Assembly: GCF_900102055.1 (NCBI RefSeq)
Contig: NZ_FNBA01000001.1
Span: 310,001 to 374,000, forward strand
DNA: 64,000 bases
Direction: 5' to 3'
Source: Ulvibacter litoralis
Lineage (GTDB): Bacteria > Bacteroidota > Bacteroidia > Flavobacteriales > Flavobacteriaceae
This document shows, piece by piece, positions 34,372-44,273 of this stretch. The translations under genes were made by a program, and so were the position numbers. Under the pieces are notes generated by a model, which saw nothing but the letters and a program-made list of their open reading frames with translations, made no database searches and was not told the origin of the DNA. Numbering within the stretch: position 1 is the stretch's first letter; every line of letters starts with the position of its first letter.

Positions 34372-35400
34372 ATGGGATTTTTTGACTTCTTAACAGAAGA
34401 AATTGCTATCGATTTAGGGACAGCCAATACCCTAATTATCCACAACGATAAAGTTGTTGTAGATGCTCCATCTATTGTGGCACGTGATCGTTCTACTGGT
34501 AAAATTATTGCTGTAGGAAGAGAAGCAGCAATGATGCAAGGTAAAACACACGAAAACATAAAAACCATTAGACCACTTAAAGACGGAGTAATTGCCGATT
34601 TTGATGCAAGTGAAAAGATGATTAACATGTTTATTAGCGACATCCCAGCTTTAAAAAAGAAATGGATCAAACCATCTTTACGAATGGTGGTATGTATTCC
34701 AAGTGGTATTACAGAAGTGGAAATGCGTGCGGTAAAAGAAAGTTGTGAACGTGTAAACGGTAAAGAAGTTTTCTTAATTCACGAACCTATGGCAGCTGCT
34801 ATTGGTATTGGTGTAGACATCATGCAACCGAAAGGAAACATGGTTGTAGACATAGGAGGAGGTACTACCGAAATTGCTGTCATCGCATTAGGTGGAATTG
34901 TTTGCGACAAATCTGTTAAGGTTGCCGGAGACGTTTTTACCAACGACATTGTATATTACATGCGTACACAACACAACTTATATGTTGGAGAGCGTACTGC
35001 TGAAAAAATAAAAATTCAAATTGGTGCTGCTACTGAAGACTTAGAGCTTCCACCAGACGAAATGGACGTTCAAGGACGTGATTTGCTTACAGGAAAACCA
35101 AAGCAAGTTCAAACATCCTATCGTGAAATTGCAAAAGCATTAGACAAATCTATTCTTCGAATTGAAGATGCTGTAATGGAAACCTTATCACAAACTCCAC
35201 CAGAGTTAGCTGCCGATATTTACAATACAGGTATTTATCTTGCCGGTGGTGGATCTATGTTACGAGGTCTTGACAAACGTTTGTCTCAAAAAACAGACCT
35301 TCCAGTGTATATCGCAGAAGATCCTTTAAGAGCCGTAGTACGCGGTACAGGTATTTGCCTTAAAAACTTAGCCAAATACAAAAGCGTATTGATAAAATAA
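34372..35400 (+). CDS. mreB: Rod-shape actin homologue MreB
   Basis: The 342-residue protein has the actin-fold phosphate loops (DLGTANTLIIHNDKVVVDAPSIVA; VVDIGGGTTEIAVIALGG), the adenosine motif (YLAGGGSMLRGLD) and an N-terminal amphipathic start (MGFFDFLTEE). It forms membrane-bound filaments that guide lateral wall synthesis. It is the first gene of mreB-mreC-mreD-mrdA-rodA, which together make the elongasome. The length matches the family. Confidence 0.97.
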   Translation: MGFFDFLTEEIAIDLGTANTLIIHNDKVVVDAPSIVARDRSTGKIIAVGREAAMMQGKTHENIKTIRPLKDGVIADFDASEKMINMFISDIPALKKKWIKPSLRMVVCIPSGITEVEMRAVKESCERVNGKEVFLIHEPMAAAIGIGVDIMQPKGNMVVDIGGGTTEIAVIALGGIVCDKSVKVAGDVFTNDIVYYMRTQHNLYVGERTAEKIKIQIGAATEDLELPPDEMDVQGRDLLTGKPKQVQTSYREIAKALDKSILRIEDAVMETLSQTPPELAADIYNTGIYLAGGGSMLRGLDKRLSQKTDLPVYIAEDPLRAVVRGTGICLKNLAKYKSVLIK

Positions 35401-35414
35401 AGGACTAACACATC

Positions 35415-36239
35415 ATGCAACAGATTCTATTTTTCTTTATACGGAATAAAAACTTCCTGTTGTTTGCTGTTTTATTCTTGTTTTCCTTTGTACTCACGGT
35501 ACAATCACATTCGTTTCACAGTACAAAGTTTATGAGTTCTGCCAATTTTTTAAGTGGCGGAATCTTCACATTTAAAACGAATATCAACACCTATTTTGGC
35601 TTAGAAGAAGAAAATAAAAAACTCATTCAGGAAAATGTTTTTCTTCGGAAAGAGCTAGAAGCATATAAAATGGATGCTGCCGGAAAAGCACCAGATACCT
35701 CAACATTACATTCAAAGTATCGATTTATTGACGCACAGGTGATCAATAATTCGTATTCAAAAACAAAAAACATTCTTACCATTCAAAAAGGAGCTAGCGA
35801 CAGTGTTTCTATAGATATGGGGGTAATTACATCCAACGGAATTGTGGGAATTGTAAATAATGTTTCTAAAAACTACGCAACCGTACAGTCTATTTTAAAC
35901 ACCAACAGTCAAATAAATGCGCGTGTTAAAAATTCGAATCACTTCGGAAGCTTAACTTGGGATACTAAAAAACCAAACGTAGCACAACTAAACGATATAA
36001 ACCGATTGGCTTCCGTAAAAGTAGGAGACACTATTATAACCGACGGAAAATCAACAATTTTTCCTGAAGGTCTATTTATAGGAACCATTAAAGCTTTCGA
36101 ATTAGGAGAAAACGACAACTACAATTTAGACGTTCAATTGTTCACCGATATGACCAACTTGAAACACGTTTATGTCATTGAAAACAAAGACGCTGAAGAA
36201 ATTCAGTCACTAGAAAAAGAAAGCGAAGATGAACAATAG
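35415..36239 (+). CDS. mreC: Rod-shape-determining protein MreC
   Basis: The 274-residue protein has an N-terminal membrane helix (about residues 10-28), a coiled coil (about 65-95, EENKKLIQENVFLRKELEAYK) and the double beta-barrel domain. Barrel marks are IQKGASDSVSIDMGVITSNGIVGIV and LNTNSQINARVKNS. MreC forms periplasmic filaments that activate PBP2 in the elongasome. It starts 14 bases after mreB and overlaps mreD by 11 bases. Confidence 0.95.
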   Translation: MQQILFFFIRNKNFLLFAVLFLFSFVLTVQSHSFHSTKFMSSANFLSGGIFTFKTNINTYFGLEEENKKLIQENVFLRKELEAYKMDAAGKAPDTSTLHSKYRFIDAQVINNSYSKTKNILTIQKGASDSVSIDMGVITSNGIVGIVNNVSKNYATVQSILNTNSQINARVKNSNHFGSLTWDTKKPNVAQLNDINRLASVKVGDTIITDGKSTIFPEGLFIGTIKAFELGENDNYNLDVQLFTDMTNLKHVYVIENKDAEEIQSLEKESEDEQ

Positions 36240-36735
36240 CGAGATTATTTCTAATGTTTTTCGGTTTATCATATTGGTGTTGTTACAAGTTCTAATACTA
36301 AACAACATCAACTTTCTAGGATATATTAACCCCTATTTATACATCTTGTTTATCATTGTTTTCCCGTTGAACGGAAACAAATCCCTATTAATCATTTTAA
36401 GTTTTTTATTAGGTCTCAGCATTGACCTTTTTGGAAACTCAGGAGGGATACATGCAGCCGCTTGTTTGGTAATTGCATACCTACGCCCTTTATTTTTAAA
36501 ATTCTCTTTTGGAGTGAGTTACGAATACAATATGGTGAAAGTAAACAAGGCACCCCTCACGGAGCGCATCACATATATCACGCTTATGGTGCTCCTTCAT
36601 CATTTGATTTTATTTAGCTTAGAAATTTTTAGCTTTTCTCACATACTCTTACTACTTAAATCTACGTTATTCTCAAGTATATTCAGTATTGTGTTAGTAT
36701 TTTGCACCTTACTTTTATTTAGTCGAAAATCTTAA
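36229..36735 (+). CDS. mreD: Rod-shape-determining protein MreD
   Basis: The 168-residue protein has about five hydrophobic helices and the MreD-like stretch IFPLNGNKSLLIILSFLLGLSIDLFGNSGGIHAAACLVIAYLRPL. MreD is a small inner-membrane part of the elongasome that binds MreC. It overlaps mreC by 11 bases and mrdA by one base (TAATG). Confidence 0.88.
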   Translation: MNNSEIISNVFRFIILVLLQVLILNNINFLGYINPYLYILFIIVFPLNGNKSLLIILSFLLGLSIDLFGNSGGIHAAACLVIAYLRPLFLKFSFGVSYEYNMVKVNKAPLTERITYITLMVLLHHLILFSLEIFSFSHILLLLKSTLFSSIFSIVLVFCTLLLFSRKS

Positions 36736-38603
36736 TGCGGAAACTTTTATTACTATCCATTGTACTTATTACTGGACTGGTATTTACTGGACGTTTATTC
36801 TACCTTCAAGTGTACAATACATCGTTTCAGCAATTATCAGAAAACAATGCTATTAAGGTAATTTACGATTATCCGCAGCGGGGGTATATTTTTGACCGCA
36901 ACGGAAAGTTACTCGTTGCCAACCAACCTTCATACGATGTTATGGTAATTCCGAGGGAAGTAAAACCCTTAGACACTTTAGAATTTTGCAACTTATTAAA
37001 AATCACAAAAAAAGACTTCAAAGAAATTCTGGCAAAAGCACGTGTGTACTCACCACGATTACCTTCCGTAGTAATACCACAACTTACCAAAGGTGAATAC
37101 GCCTATCTTTCAGAAAAAATGTATAAGTATGAAGGATTTTATATTCAGAAAAGATCTTTACGCGATTATGAAGTCACACATTCAGCAAATGTATTAGGCT
37201 ACATTGCTGAAGTAAACCCATATATCATCAAACAAAACCCAGATTATCAAATGGGAGAGTTGATTGGACGTCAAGGTGTAGAACAACAATACGAAGAAGT
37301 ACTGAGAGGGGTAAAAGGGGTAAAATACATTCAGAAAGACAGGTTTAATCGTGACATTGGTCCTTTTAAAGAAGGTATTTTTGATACTCTTCCAGAACGA
37401 GGAAAAGATATTTCGCTAACTATTGACGAAGTGCTTCAGCAATATGGCGAAGAGCTGTTTGTAAATAAACGGGGAGGTGTTGTTGCAATTGAGCCCTCTT
37501 CAGGAGAAATTTTAGCCTTGGTAACGGCTCCCTATTACGACCCAAGTTTATTAGTAGGAAGAGAACGTTCTAAAAACTACACAAAACTCTATTACGATAG
37601 CATTGCAAAACCCTTATACGATCGTGTATTGCAAGGAGAATACCCGCCAGGTTCTCCGTTTAAAACATTAACCGCCTTAATTGGCTTGCAAGAAGGGATT
37701 ATAGACACTAAAGAAACTGTTGCTTGTCATGGAGGCTATACCTACGGAAGGGGACGAAAACTAGGATGTCACCATCATAAAAGTCCGTTAAGCATGGTGG
37801 GAGGTATTGCAAATTCCTGTAATGCTTATTTCTGTACTGCCTATAGGCGCTCTATTGAAAAATACCCAACCCCTCAAGAAGGAATGACGCAATGGCAAAG
37901 ACATTTGGAGAGTTTCGGATTAGGGAACTACCTCGGAACCGATCTTCCTAGTGGACGCCCAGGGAAAATTCCGAGTGCGGCATTATACAATAAAGTTTAT
38001 AAGTATCCAGAGTATAAATGGTATGCAACAGCAACTATTTCGAATGCTATTGGACAAGGAGAAGTATTATTAACGCCTATTCAGATGGCGAATTTTACTG
38101 CTGCTATTGCAAACAAAGGGTGGTACTACAAACCGCACATTATTAAAAACATTCACGATGTAGATACAATTCCGTCGGTATATACAGAAAAAATTCAAAC
38201 AACAATTGATTCTGAACACTTTGCACCAATCATTGAAGGAATGCACGATGCTTACAATTATGGTACAGCTTCCTTTTTGAAAATTCCTGACATCGAAATC
38301 TGTGGTAAAACTGGGACTGCCGAAAACTACACAAAGATTGATGGCAAGCGAACGCAACTTACCGATCATTCTGTATTTATTGCTTTTGCTCCTAAAGATG
38401 ACCCAAAAATTGCCATTGCGGTTTTTGTTGAAAATGGATATTGGGGTTCCCGTTGGGCAGGACGAATTGCAAGTTTAATGATAGAAAAATACATTAAAGG
38501 TAAAATTACACGTACCGATTTAGAAAAATACGTGTTAAACGGAAGTCTTGAAGCCGAATATGCGAAACCATATAGCGGCGAACCTTTTAAAATTAATCAA
38601 TAA
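36735..38603 (+). CDS. mrdA: Penicillin-binding protein 2 (elongation transpeptidase)
   Basis: The 622-residue class B PBP has a signal anchor (about 3-22) and a pedestal domain (YPQRGYIFDRNGKLLVANQ). The transpeptidase domain carries the three active-site motifs: SxxK as PPGSPFKTL (about residue 305), SxN as NSCNAYF, and KTG as CGKTGTAEN. It cross-links new peptidoglycan during elongation. It lies between mreD and its partner rodA and shares one base with each. Confidence 0.95.
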   Translation: MRKLLLLSIVLITGLVFTGRLFYLQVYNTSFQQLSENNAIKVIYDYPQRGYIFDRNGKLLVANQPSYDVMVIPREVKPLDTLEFCNLLKITKKDFKEILAKARVYSPRLPSVVIPQLTKGEYAYLSEKMYKYEGFYIQKRSLRDYEVTHSANVLGYIAEVNPYIIKQNPDYQMGELIGRQGVEQQYEEVLRGVKGVKYIQKDRFNRDIGPFKEGIFDTLPERGKDISLTIDEVLQQYGEELFVNKRGGVVAIEPSSGEILALVTAPYYDPSLLVGRERSKNYTKLYYDSIAKPLYDRVLQGEYPPGSPFKTLTALIGLQEGIIDTKETVACHGGYTYGRGRKLGCHHHKSPLSMVGGIANSCNAYFCTAYRRSIEKYPTPQEGMTQWQRHLESFGLGNYLGTDLPSGRPGKIPSAALYNKVYKYPEYKWYATATISNAIGQGEVLLTPIQMANFTAAIANKGWYYKPHIIKNIHDVDTIPSVYTEKIQTTIDSEHFAPIIEGMHDAYNYGTASFLKIPDIEICGKTGTAENYTKIDGKRTQLTDHSVFIAFAPKDDPKIAIAVFVENGYWGSRWAGRIASLMIEKYIKGKITRTDLEKYVLNGSLEAEYAKPYSGEPFKINQ

Positions 38604-39859
38604 TGGCAGTAGGAACAAGCAAAGTTCGGTTTGATTGGCTTACCATATTTTTTTATGCTGCCTTAGTAGGAATAGGTTGGGTAAACATCTATTCTGCTTC
38701 TTTAAGCGATGCTTCTGCTGGGTATTTTGATTTAACACAGATTTATGGAAGGCAGCTTTTATTCATTATCTTAAGCGTTGTTTTAATTATTTTTATTCTC
38801 GCCGTCGATGCAAAATTCTACGAACGATTTTCCAGTATTATTTACATTGTCTCAGTAGCCTCCTTAATTGGTTTATTCATTTTCGGAAAAAATATTAATG
38901 GAGCTACCTCTTGGTATTCTTTTGGTAATTTCGGAATACAACCCAGTGAGTTTGCCAAAGCTGCTACCGCCCTTGCACTCTCTAAGTATGTTAGCGACAT
39001 ACAAACAAACATGCAAGAGATAAAACACCAGCTAAGAGCATTTATTATCATTGCCTTACCTGCTTTAATTATAATACCGCAACCCGATCCTGGAAGCGCT
39101 TTAATTTACGCTGCATTTGTTTTCCCGCTATATAGAGAAGGCTTGCACTTTGTGTACTTACTACTTGGCTTTTTTGCCGCCGCACTGTTTGTAAGCACCC
39201 TTGCCATTGGAGTTCCTTGGGTGATTGCAGGTGTACTTTTAATTACGGGTTTCACCTATTTTAAAAACAGAAAAAGAAGACCTCGAGTGATCAACTATGC
39301 GGCGATTGCTTTGGCGTGTATTGCTTTTGCATTTTCAGTGAATTATATCTTCAACAATGTATTTGAACAACGCCATAGAGACCGTTTTAATATTGTTTTA
39401 GGGAAAGAAATAGATACCAAAGGAATTGGCTACAATACGAATCAAAGTGAAATTGCCATTGGAAATGGTGGATGGTTTGGAAAAGGCTGGACCCAAGGCA
39501 CGCAAACCAAAGGAAACTTTGTGCCAGAACAACACACAGATTATATTTTTAGCACCGTAGGAGAAGAGTGGGGCTTTGTAGGGAGTGTACTGGTTATCGC
39601 TCTTTTTATAGCGCTTATCACACGGATTCTCTTTTTAGCCGAACGCCAAAAAAATCAATTTAGTCGTGTGTATGGTTACAGCGTCGCCGCGATTCTATTT
39701 TTTCATTTTTTCGTAAATATCGGGATGGTTACAGGACTCTTTCCAACAGTCGGAATCCCACTGCCTTTCTTTAGTTATGGAGGCTCTGGACTCTGGGGCT
39801 TTACTATTTTAGTCTTTATTTTTGTGCGTTTGGACGCTTCTAATTTTGTGCATTCTTAG
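38603..39859 (+). CDS. rodA: Rod-shape SEDS glycosyltransferase RodA
   Basis: The 418-residue protein has about ten membrane helices and the SEDS signatures: GATSWYSFGNFGIQPSEFAK, IIPQPDPGSALIYAAFVFPLY, NQSEIAIGNGGWFGKGW, FVPEQHTDYIFSTVGEEWGF and the end GIPLPFFSYGGSGL. It polymerises lipid II into glycan strands together with PBP2. It is the last gene of the elongasome operon; its final 4 bases overlap the stop of the nuclease gene on the other strand. Confidence 0.96.
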   Translation: MAVGTSKVRFDWLTIFFYAALVGIGWVNIYSASLSDASAGYFDLTQIYGRQLLFIILSVVLIIFILAVDAKFYERFSSIIYIVSVASLIGLFIFGKNINGATSWYSFGNFGIQPSEFAKAATALALSKYVSDIQTNMQEIKHQLRAFIIIALPALIIIPQPDPGSALIYAAFVFPLYREGLHFVYLLLGFFAAALFVSTLAIGVPWVIAGVLLITGFTYFKNRKRRPRVINYAAIALACIAFAFSVNYIFNNVFEQRHRDRFNIVLGKEIDTKGIGYNTNQSEIAIGNGGWFGKGWTQGTQTKGNFVPEQHTDYIFSTVGEEWGFVGSVLVIALFIALITRILFLAERQKNQFSRVYGYSVAAILFFHFFVNIGMVTGLFPTVGIPLPFFSYGGSGLWGFTILVFIFVRLDASNFVHS

Positions 39860-40674
39860 CGTTTTCCCCAAGCTTTTAGATTCACTTCCGATTCTAATTT
39901 TGTTTCTACGGCTTCGGAAAGATTCGTAAAGAAGTCAATGCCCGTTTTTGATTCGATTTCATCGATAGATACAACATAATCGTAAAAAGAATTGCTCGTT
40001 GGTTTGTTCGGAATTAAAAACGCAACCGCTTTATAGTTTCCATTGGAAGCATCCAACACAATTTTATAAAACTCTTCTGGGACGGAAACACGTTCGTCTC
40101 CAATTGTTTCTAAACCTGATTTTAAAACACCTCCAGTTACAACATAAACGTCATTGTATTTGTCGGCCCAAAATCGGACCTTCTGCTCTAAGTAGTTCCA
40201 AACACCTGCATTAAACTCGTGGTTTTGCGGACTAATATTACTCGTTAAAAAGGTTTCGTGATATGCTTCTTCATTAAAACGTCTGTCGCCTGCAGGACAT
40301 AAATGTCCGCGATCGTAACCTGATTTTTTATAATTACGCCAATCGGCTGATTTAGTTTTTACACTTCGATCTTCCACAAAATACGGACGCTTGACATCAT
40401 TTTTAGACAACTGATTTTTATTCAGAGCATACGCCACCCACTCCGCTTGCTCGTGAGCTTCAGCATAGGATAATGCATAAAAAGAATGTTTTACAACCGC
40501 CCCCGTTGTAGAAGTAGGAAGAAAACGATCGTCAAATTCCGAAGTAGAAAAATCGCCCGTTATACTTTCGGTATCAGGATAGGCTTCATTCTGGGTGTCT
40601 ACGTACTTTTCAGCATAATACAAACCAGCAGTCACTAAAATAATAAGTAAGGGATATAAAACTTTTCGATTCAT
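39856..40674 (-). CDS. Exported DNA/RNA non-specific endonuclease
   Basis: The 272-residue protein has an N-terminal hydrophobic helix (about 5-20, LYPLLIILVTAGLYYAE) acting as signal or anchor. The beta-beta-alpha metal nuclease domain carries the DRGH motif (GYDRGHLCPAGDRRF, about residue 125), the metal asparagine region (NHEFNAGVWNYLEQ) and the YVVTGGVL strand. Such NUC1-type enzymes degrade nucleic acid outside the cytoplasm, often for nutrient use. It overlaps rodA by 4 bases tail to tail and sits 10 bases after the DppC-like gene, so the two may share a transcript. Confidence 0.9.
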   Translation of the reverse strand: MNRKVLYPLLIILVTAGLYYAEKYVDTQNEAYPDTESITGDFSTSEFDDRFLPTSTTGAVVKHSFYALSYAEAHEQAEWVAYALNKNQLSKNDVKRPYFVEDRSVKTKSADWRNYKKSGYDRGHLCPAGDRRFNEEAYHETFLTSNISPQNHEFNAGVWNYLEQKVRFWADKYNDVYVVTGGVLKSGLETIGDERVSVPEEFYKIVLDASNGNYKAVAFLIPNKPTSNSFYDYVVSIDEIESKTGIDFFTNLSEAVETKLESEVNLKAWGKR

Positions 40675-40684
40675 TTGTGTAAAA

Positions 40685-41788
40685 TTAATTCCGAACGTCT
40701 AGCGCATCCCGCAAGGCGTTACCAATAAGCATAAAAGCCGTAACCAGACTCATAATAGCCAATCCAGGAATAATGGCGAGGTACGGTTTTCCCAAAATAA
40801 TATAAGCGTAATGATCTTTTATAATTCCGCCCAAACTCGGCACTGGAGGTTGTGCACCAATTCCTAAAAAGCTCAATCCGCTTTCAATCAATATTGCGCC
40901 TGCAAAGTTCGCCGCTGAAATAATAATTACAGGCGCCATTGCGTTGGGCAAAATATGTTTGGTGATAATTCTAAAGTCGGTGTATCCTAAAGCGCGCGCC
41001 GCAGTTACATATTGCATCTGCTTTACCCCCATTACTTGCCCTCTAACCACACGTGCCACTTCTACCCACATGGTGAGTCCGACCGCTATAAAAACTTGCC
41101 AAAATCCCTTCCCTAGGGCTAATGTAATTGCGATAACCAATAACAATGTTGGGATAGACCATGTCACATTAATCACCCACATAATGGCGGCATCGATTTT
41201 ACCTCCAAAATAACCTGCAATTGCGCCCAATGAAATTCCGATCAGCAATGAAATAAACACTGCTACAAAGCCAATGGCTAATGAAATCCGAATTCCGATA
41301 AGCATTCTACTTAGTAAATCGCGTCCGTATTTATCGGTACCTAATAAAAATTTCTTTTCTGAAATGTAGCGCTTCGGAATGTCTTGTAATGAAGTCCCTT
41401 CGGGGAAAACAGAAACATCAAATTCTTTTTCTAAGCCATCAGTTCCATCTGAAGTATACTCGGTAATCTGAAGCTTTCCATTGTTCAGACTATATGAATT
41501 AATTGGAATTTCGGTTGCGGCACTTTTCTTTCCGAAGAAAAAAGAATTGAAACTATTTTCTTGTTTAAATTCAGAAGGAATGGTTAGCATCTTAGTTGTA
41601 AACCCAGGCGCTTTAGAATGAATCGCCAAATGCATCTGATTGGCATTTTGAGAAGCATCGGGGGCCAAAGAATAGGCAAAAATTGCAACAAGCACACACA
41701 CCACTAAAAAAGCAAAACTAAAAACGCCCCAAAAGTTTTTTTTAAACTTCTGGAGCGCAATTTTTGTTAATGAGGTGGATGTTTTCAC
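40685..41788 (-). CDS. ABC transporter permease, DppC/OppC type
   Basis: The 367-residue protein has a first helix at about 20-42, then an unusually long extracytoplasmic insert (about residues 45-150) before the DKYGRDLLSRMLIGIRIS segment. Five more helices follow with the EAA loop (YVTAARALGYTDFRIITKHILPNAMAPVII). It is half of a peptide/nickel-type import channel, but DppB, ATPase and binding-protein genes are not adjacent. The insert is longer than in E. coli DppC. Peptide import is the likely role. Confidence 0.88.
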   Translation of the reverse strand: MKTSTSLTKIALQKFKKNFWGVFSFAFLVVCVLVAIFAYSLAPDASQNANQMHLAIHSKAPGFTTKMLTIPSEFKQENSFNSFFFGKKSAATEIPINSYSLNNGKLQITEYTSDGTDGLEKEFDVSVFPEGTSLQDIPKRYISEKKFLLGTDKYGRDLLSRMLIGIRISLAIGFVAVFISLLIGISLGAIAGYFGGKIDAAIMWVINVTWSIPTLLLVIAITLALGKGFWQVFIAVGLTMWVEVARVVRGQVMGVKQMQYVTAARALGYTDFRIITKHILPNAMAPVIIISAANFAGAILIESGLSFLGIGAQPPVPSLGGIIKDHYAYIILGKPYLAIIPGLAIMSLVTAFMLIGNALRDALDVRN

Positions 41789-41864
41789 CTTGTAAAAATA
41801 CTTAAATCTTTTATTAAAAGCCGAACAATATCCGAGCTTCGTAGAAAAGCATTTTTTATGTCAA

Positions 41865-43997
41865 TTAGTGTCTAATATCGGCTACTTTTCCCGCCTTAAT
41901 ATTATTGATTTTTAAGTCTTGAAGAACATTTACAGCTTCTTCAACATAAATATCTTTACTCAAATTTTTGTGCCATCTTTTGCGTTTTTCGCGCAAGGTA
42001 GTGTCTTGTTTCATGAGTGCAATTTCAGCAGGAAGCGATCGGTAACTCAACTGGTTGTCGTAAGTATCTATCGCGTCAAACTTCTTCGTTTCCATTTTGC
42101 GTTTTTCAATTTCGGCAGTATACTCATCAAAATTAAGGGTTACCTCCATTTCGTCTCTACGCTTTTTTACCCATCGAGCATTTTCATCAATCAATTTTAA
42201 TTGCTCGCTTTGTGCCATACGCGCTTTACTTTTATCAATCGTTTCTTGAAAGTCTACATACCCATCCCAAATGGTATAGTCTGCAGCATCAATTTTATCG
42301 TATGGTAATGGGTTGTCGTAATCTCTTTCTCCAACATCTATGTAGCTGTAACGATCTGGCATCACCACATCACTCTTTACACCTTCCAATTGCGTAGAAC
42401 CTCCATTTACACGGTAAAACTTCTGAGTGGTTAATTTTAACGCCCCCATATCTCCGAGGTCATTTTGACGCAACCATTGGTTTAAATCGACTAAATTTTG
42501 AACGGTTCCTTTTCCGTAGCTCTGCGCACTACCAATAATAATAGCACGTTTGTAATCTTGCATCGCAGCTGCTAAAATTTCGGAAGCAGAAGCAGACAAT
42601 TCGTTCACTAGAATTACTAACGGACCGTCCCAAACGATTTCATCATTTTTATCTTCTAACACTTCTTTGTTTTTCCCACTAGAAGCTACTTGAACTACTG
42701 GACCTTCTTTTATAAATAATCCTGCGATATCTACTGCTGTTCGTAAAGACCCTCCTCCATTATCACGAAGATCTAATACCAATCCTTCCATTCCTTCATC
42801 TTTTAGACGAATGATTTCCTTTTTGATATCGGTGGCAGCATTTCGTTCTTTATAATTTTCCATATCGAAATAGAATGCCGGAAGGTTAATTAAACCAAAT
42901 GTCTTATCCTCTTTTTCAATCACTGTCGATTTTGCCCAAGTTTCTTCCAACTCAACCACATCTCTTGTAATTGTAATATCTTCCATAGAACCATCAACAC
43001 GCTTAATAGTTAAGGTAACCTGTGTTCCTTTTGGACCTTTAATTAGTTTTACAGCATCGTCTATACGCATTCCAACAATACTAACAGCATCTTGCTCGCC
43101 CGCTTGTCTCACTTTCATAATAACATCACCTACTTCAATTTCTTCACCTCTCCAAGCAGGACCTCCGCTTATTACTTCCACCACATTGATGTAATCATTT
43201 TTTTTCTGAAGTCTCGCTCCAATACCTTCAAGCTTCCCTGACATTTGTAAATCGAAACGATCTCTATCGGGTGGCGCGAAATAATTGGTGTGTGGGTCAA
43301 ATTCTTCTACAATTGTATTTAAGAAAATAGCAAAATAGTCTTTACGTTCTAAATCGTTTGTAAAGTCGAAGTATTCTCCCAATGATGTTTTTGAAGAGTT
43401 TCTCGCTTTTTCTTCTAGCTCTTTATTTGTTTTACGAACATAATCTGGTTTCGCTTTAAAATTAGCGTCTTCCTCTTCCACCAAATCGTAATACGACGAA
43501 ATGGTAGAAAATTTAAGTTGTTGTCTCCAACGTGCTTTAACTTCCTCTTTTGAAGTTGCATATTTTAAATGTTCGTAATCTACATTAATGATTTCTTTTG
43601 CTGAAAAATCGAAAGGAGTCCCTAAAATTTCAGGGTAAATAGCTTCAATTTCATCCATACGTTCGTTAAATCTCGTATATACTAAATTGAAAAATGTAAG
43701 TTCTTTGTTTTTTATCTGATCATCGATTTCTGTTTTGTACGCACTAAACTCTTCGATATCGGAAGCTAAAAAGTAACGTTTTAATGGATCTAATCCATTG
43801 ATAAAATCGGTGTAAACACCTTCAGAAAAAGTGTCGTCTATATCCTGTGCGTCATAATGCCCTTTTTGTAATACATAGGTAATTAAATCGAGGAGGAGCT
43901 TATCTTTATCGGGGTCGTTAAATTCTTTGGTTGTAAAGCTACAAGAAGCCGCAGCTACAAAAACAGCCAAAAATAAAATTTTAAAATTCTTTTTCAT
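41865..43997 (-). CDS. prc: Carboxy-terminal processing protease (tail-specific protease)
   Basis: From ATG 43997 the protein is 710 residues with a lipoprotein signal (FLAVFVAAASCSF). A helical N-domain is followed by a PDZ domain (GGPAWRGEEIEVGDVIMKV), the S41 protease core (DLRDNGGGSL; NELSASASEILAAAMQDYKRA with the catalytic Ser; SYGKGTVQN with the catalytic Lys) and the DUF3340-type C-domain. It degrades or trims envelope proteins from their C-termini. The ATG at 43997 was chosen over 44015 because it places the lipobox normally. Confidence 0.93.
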   Translation of the reverse strand: MKKNFKILFLAVFVAAASCSFTTKEFNDPDKDKLLLDLITYVLQKGHYDAQDIDDTFSEGVYTDFINGLDPLKRYFLASDIEEFSAYKTEIDDQIKNKELTFFNLVYTRFNERMDEIEAIYPEILGTPFDFSAKEIINVDYEHLKYATSKEEVKARWRQQLKFSTISSYYDLVEEEDANFKAKPDYVRKTNKELEEKARNSSKTSLGEYFDFTNDLERKDYFAIFLNTIVEEFDPHTNYFAPPDRDRFDLQMSGKLEGIGARLQKKNDYINVVEVISGGPAWRGEEIEVGDVIMKVRQAGEQDAVSIVGMRIDDAVKLIKGPKGTQVTLTIKRVDGSMEDITITRDVVELEETWAKSTVIEKEDKTFGLINLPAFYFDMENYKERNAATDIKKEIIRLKDEGMEGLVLDLRDNGGGSLRTAVDIAGLFIKEGPVVQVASSGKNKEVLEDKNDEIVWDGPLVILVNELSASASEILAAAMQDYKRAIIIGSAQSYGKGTVQNLVDLNQWLRQNDLGDMGALKLTTQKFYRVNGGSTQLEGVKSDVVMPDRYSYIDVGERDYDNPLPYDKIDAADYTIWDGYVDFQETIDKSKARMAQSEQLKLIDENARWVKKRRDEMEVTLNFDEYTAEIEKRKMETKKFDAIDTYDNQLSYRSLPAEIALMKQDTTLREKRKRWHKNLSKDIYVEEAVNVLQDLKINNIKAGKVADIRH

Positions 43998-44043
43998 TAT
44001 TCGCATAAAAATCATCTTACTTTATTACTAGTCCTCTAAAGTA

Positions 44044-44060
44044 TATAAAAAACCGTGCCA
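44044..44060 (-). promoter_or_regulatory. Possible sigma-54-like -24 half-site upstream of prc
   Basis: On the minus strand TGGCACGG is a full match to the sigma-54 -24 box, but the -12 position reads TTTAT instead of TTGCW. It lies about 50 bases before the prc ATG. The rest of the 276-base divergent prc-surE gap is AT-rich, without other hairpins. Confidence 0.2.
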
Positions 44061-44222
44061 TGGATTTTTTCTGGTACTAATTTTTTGTTAAACAAAGAGG
44101 AGCCTCAAAATACTACAAATCGTTTAAACAAAACGAACAACCGAGGAATAAATTTTTTAAAACTTAAAAAAAATCAATTTACGCAGTGCAAAAATCACAG
44201 CTATAAAACCAAAGATTCCAGC

Positions 44223-44254
44223 TTGCTAATTTTACTTTATTAGTTGTATTTTTG
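44223..44254 (+). promoter_or_regulatory. Promoter of surE
   Basis: TTG at 44223-44225, a 21-base spacer and TATTTTTG at 44247-44254 match the Bacteroidota promoter, 20 bases before the ATG at 44274. It overlaps the longer in-frame start at 44244, which I rejected. Confidence 0.65.
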
Positions 44255-44273
44255 CTTCTTGAAAACACACCCT

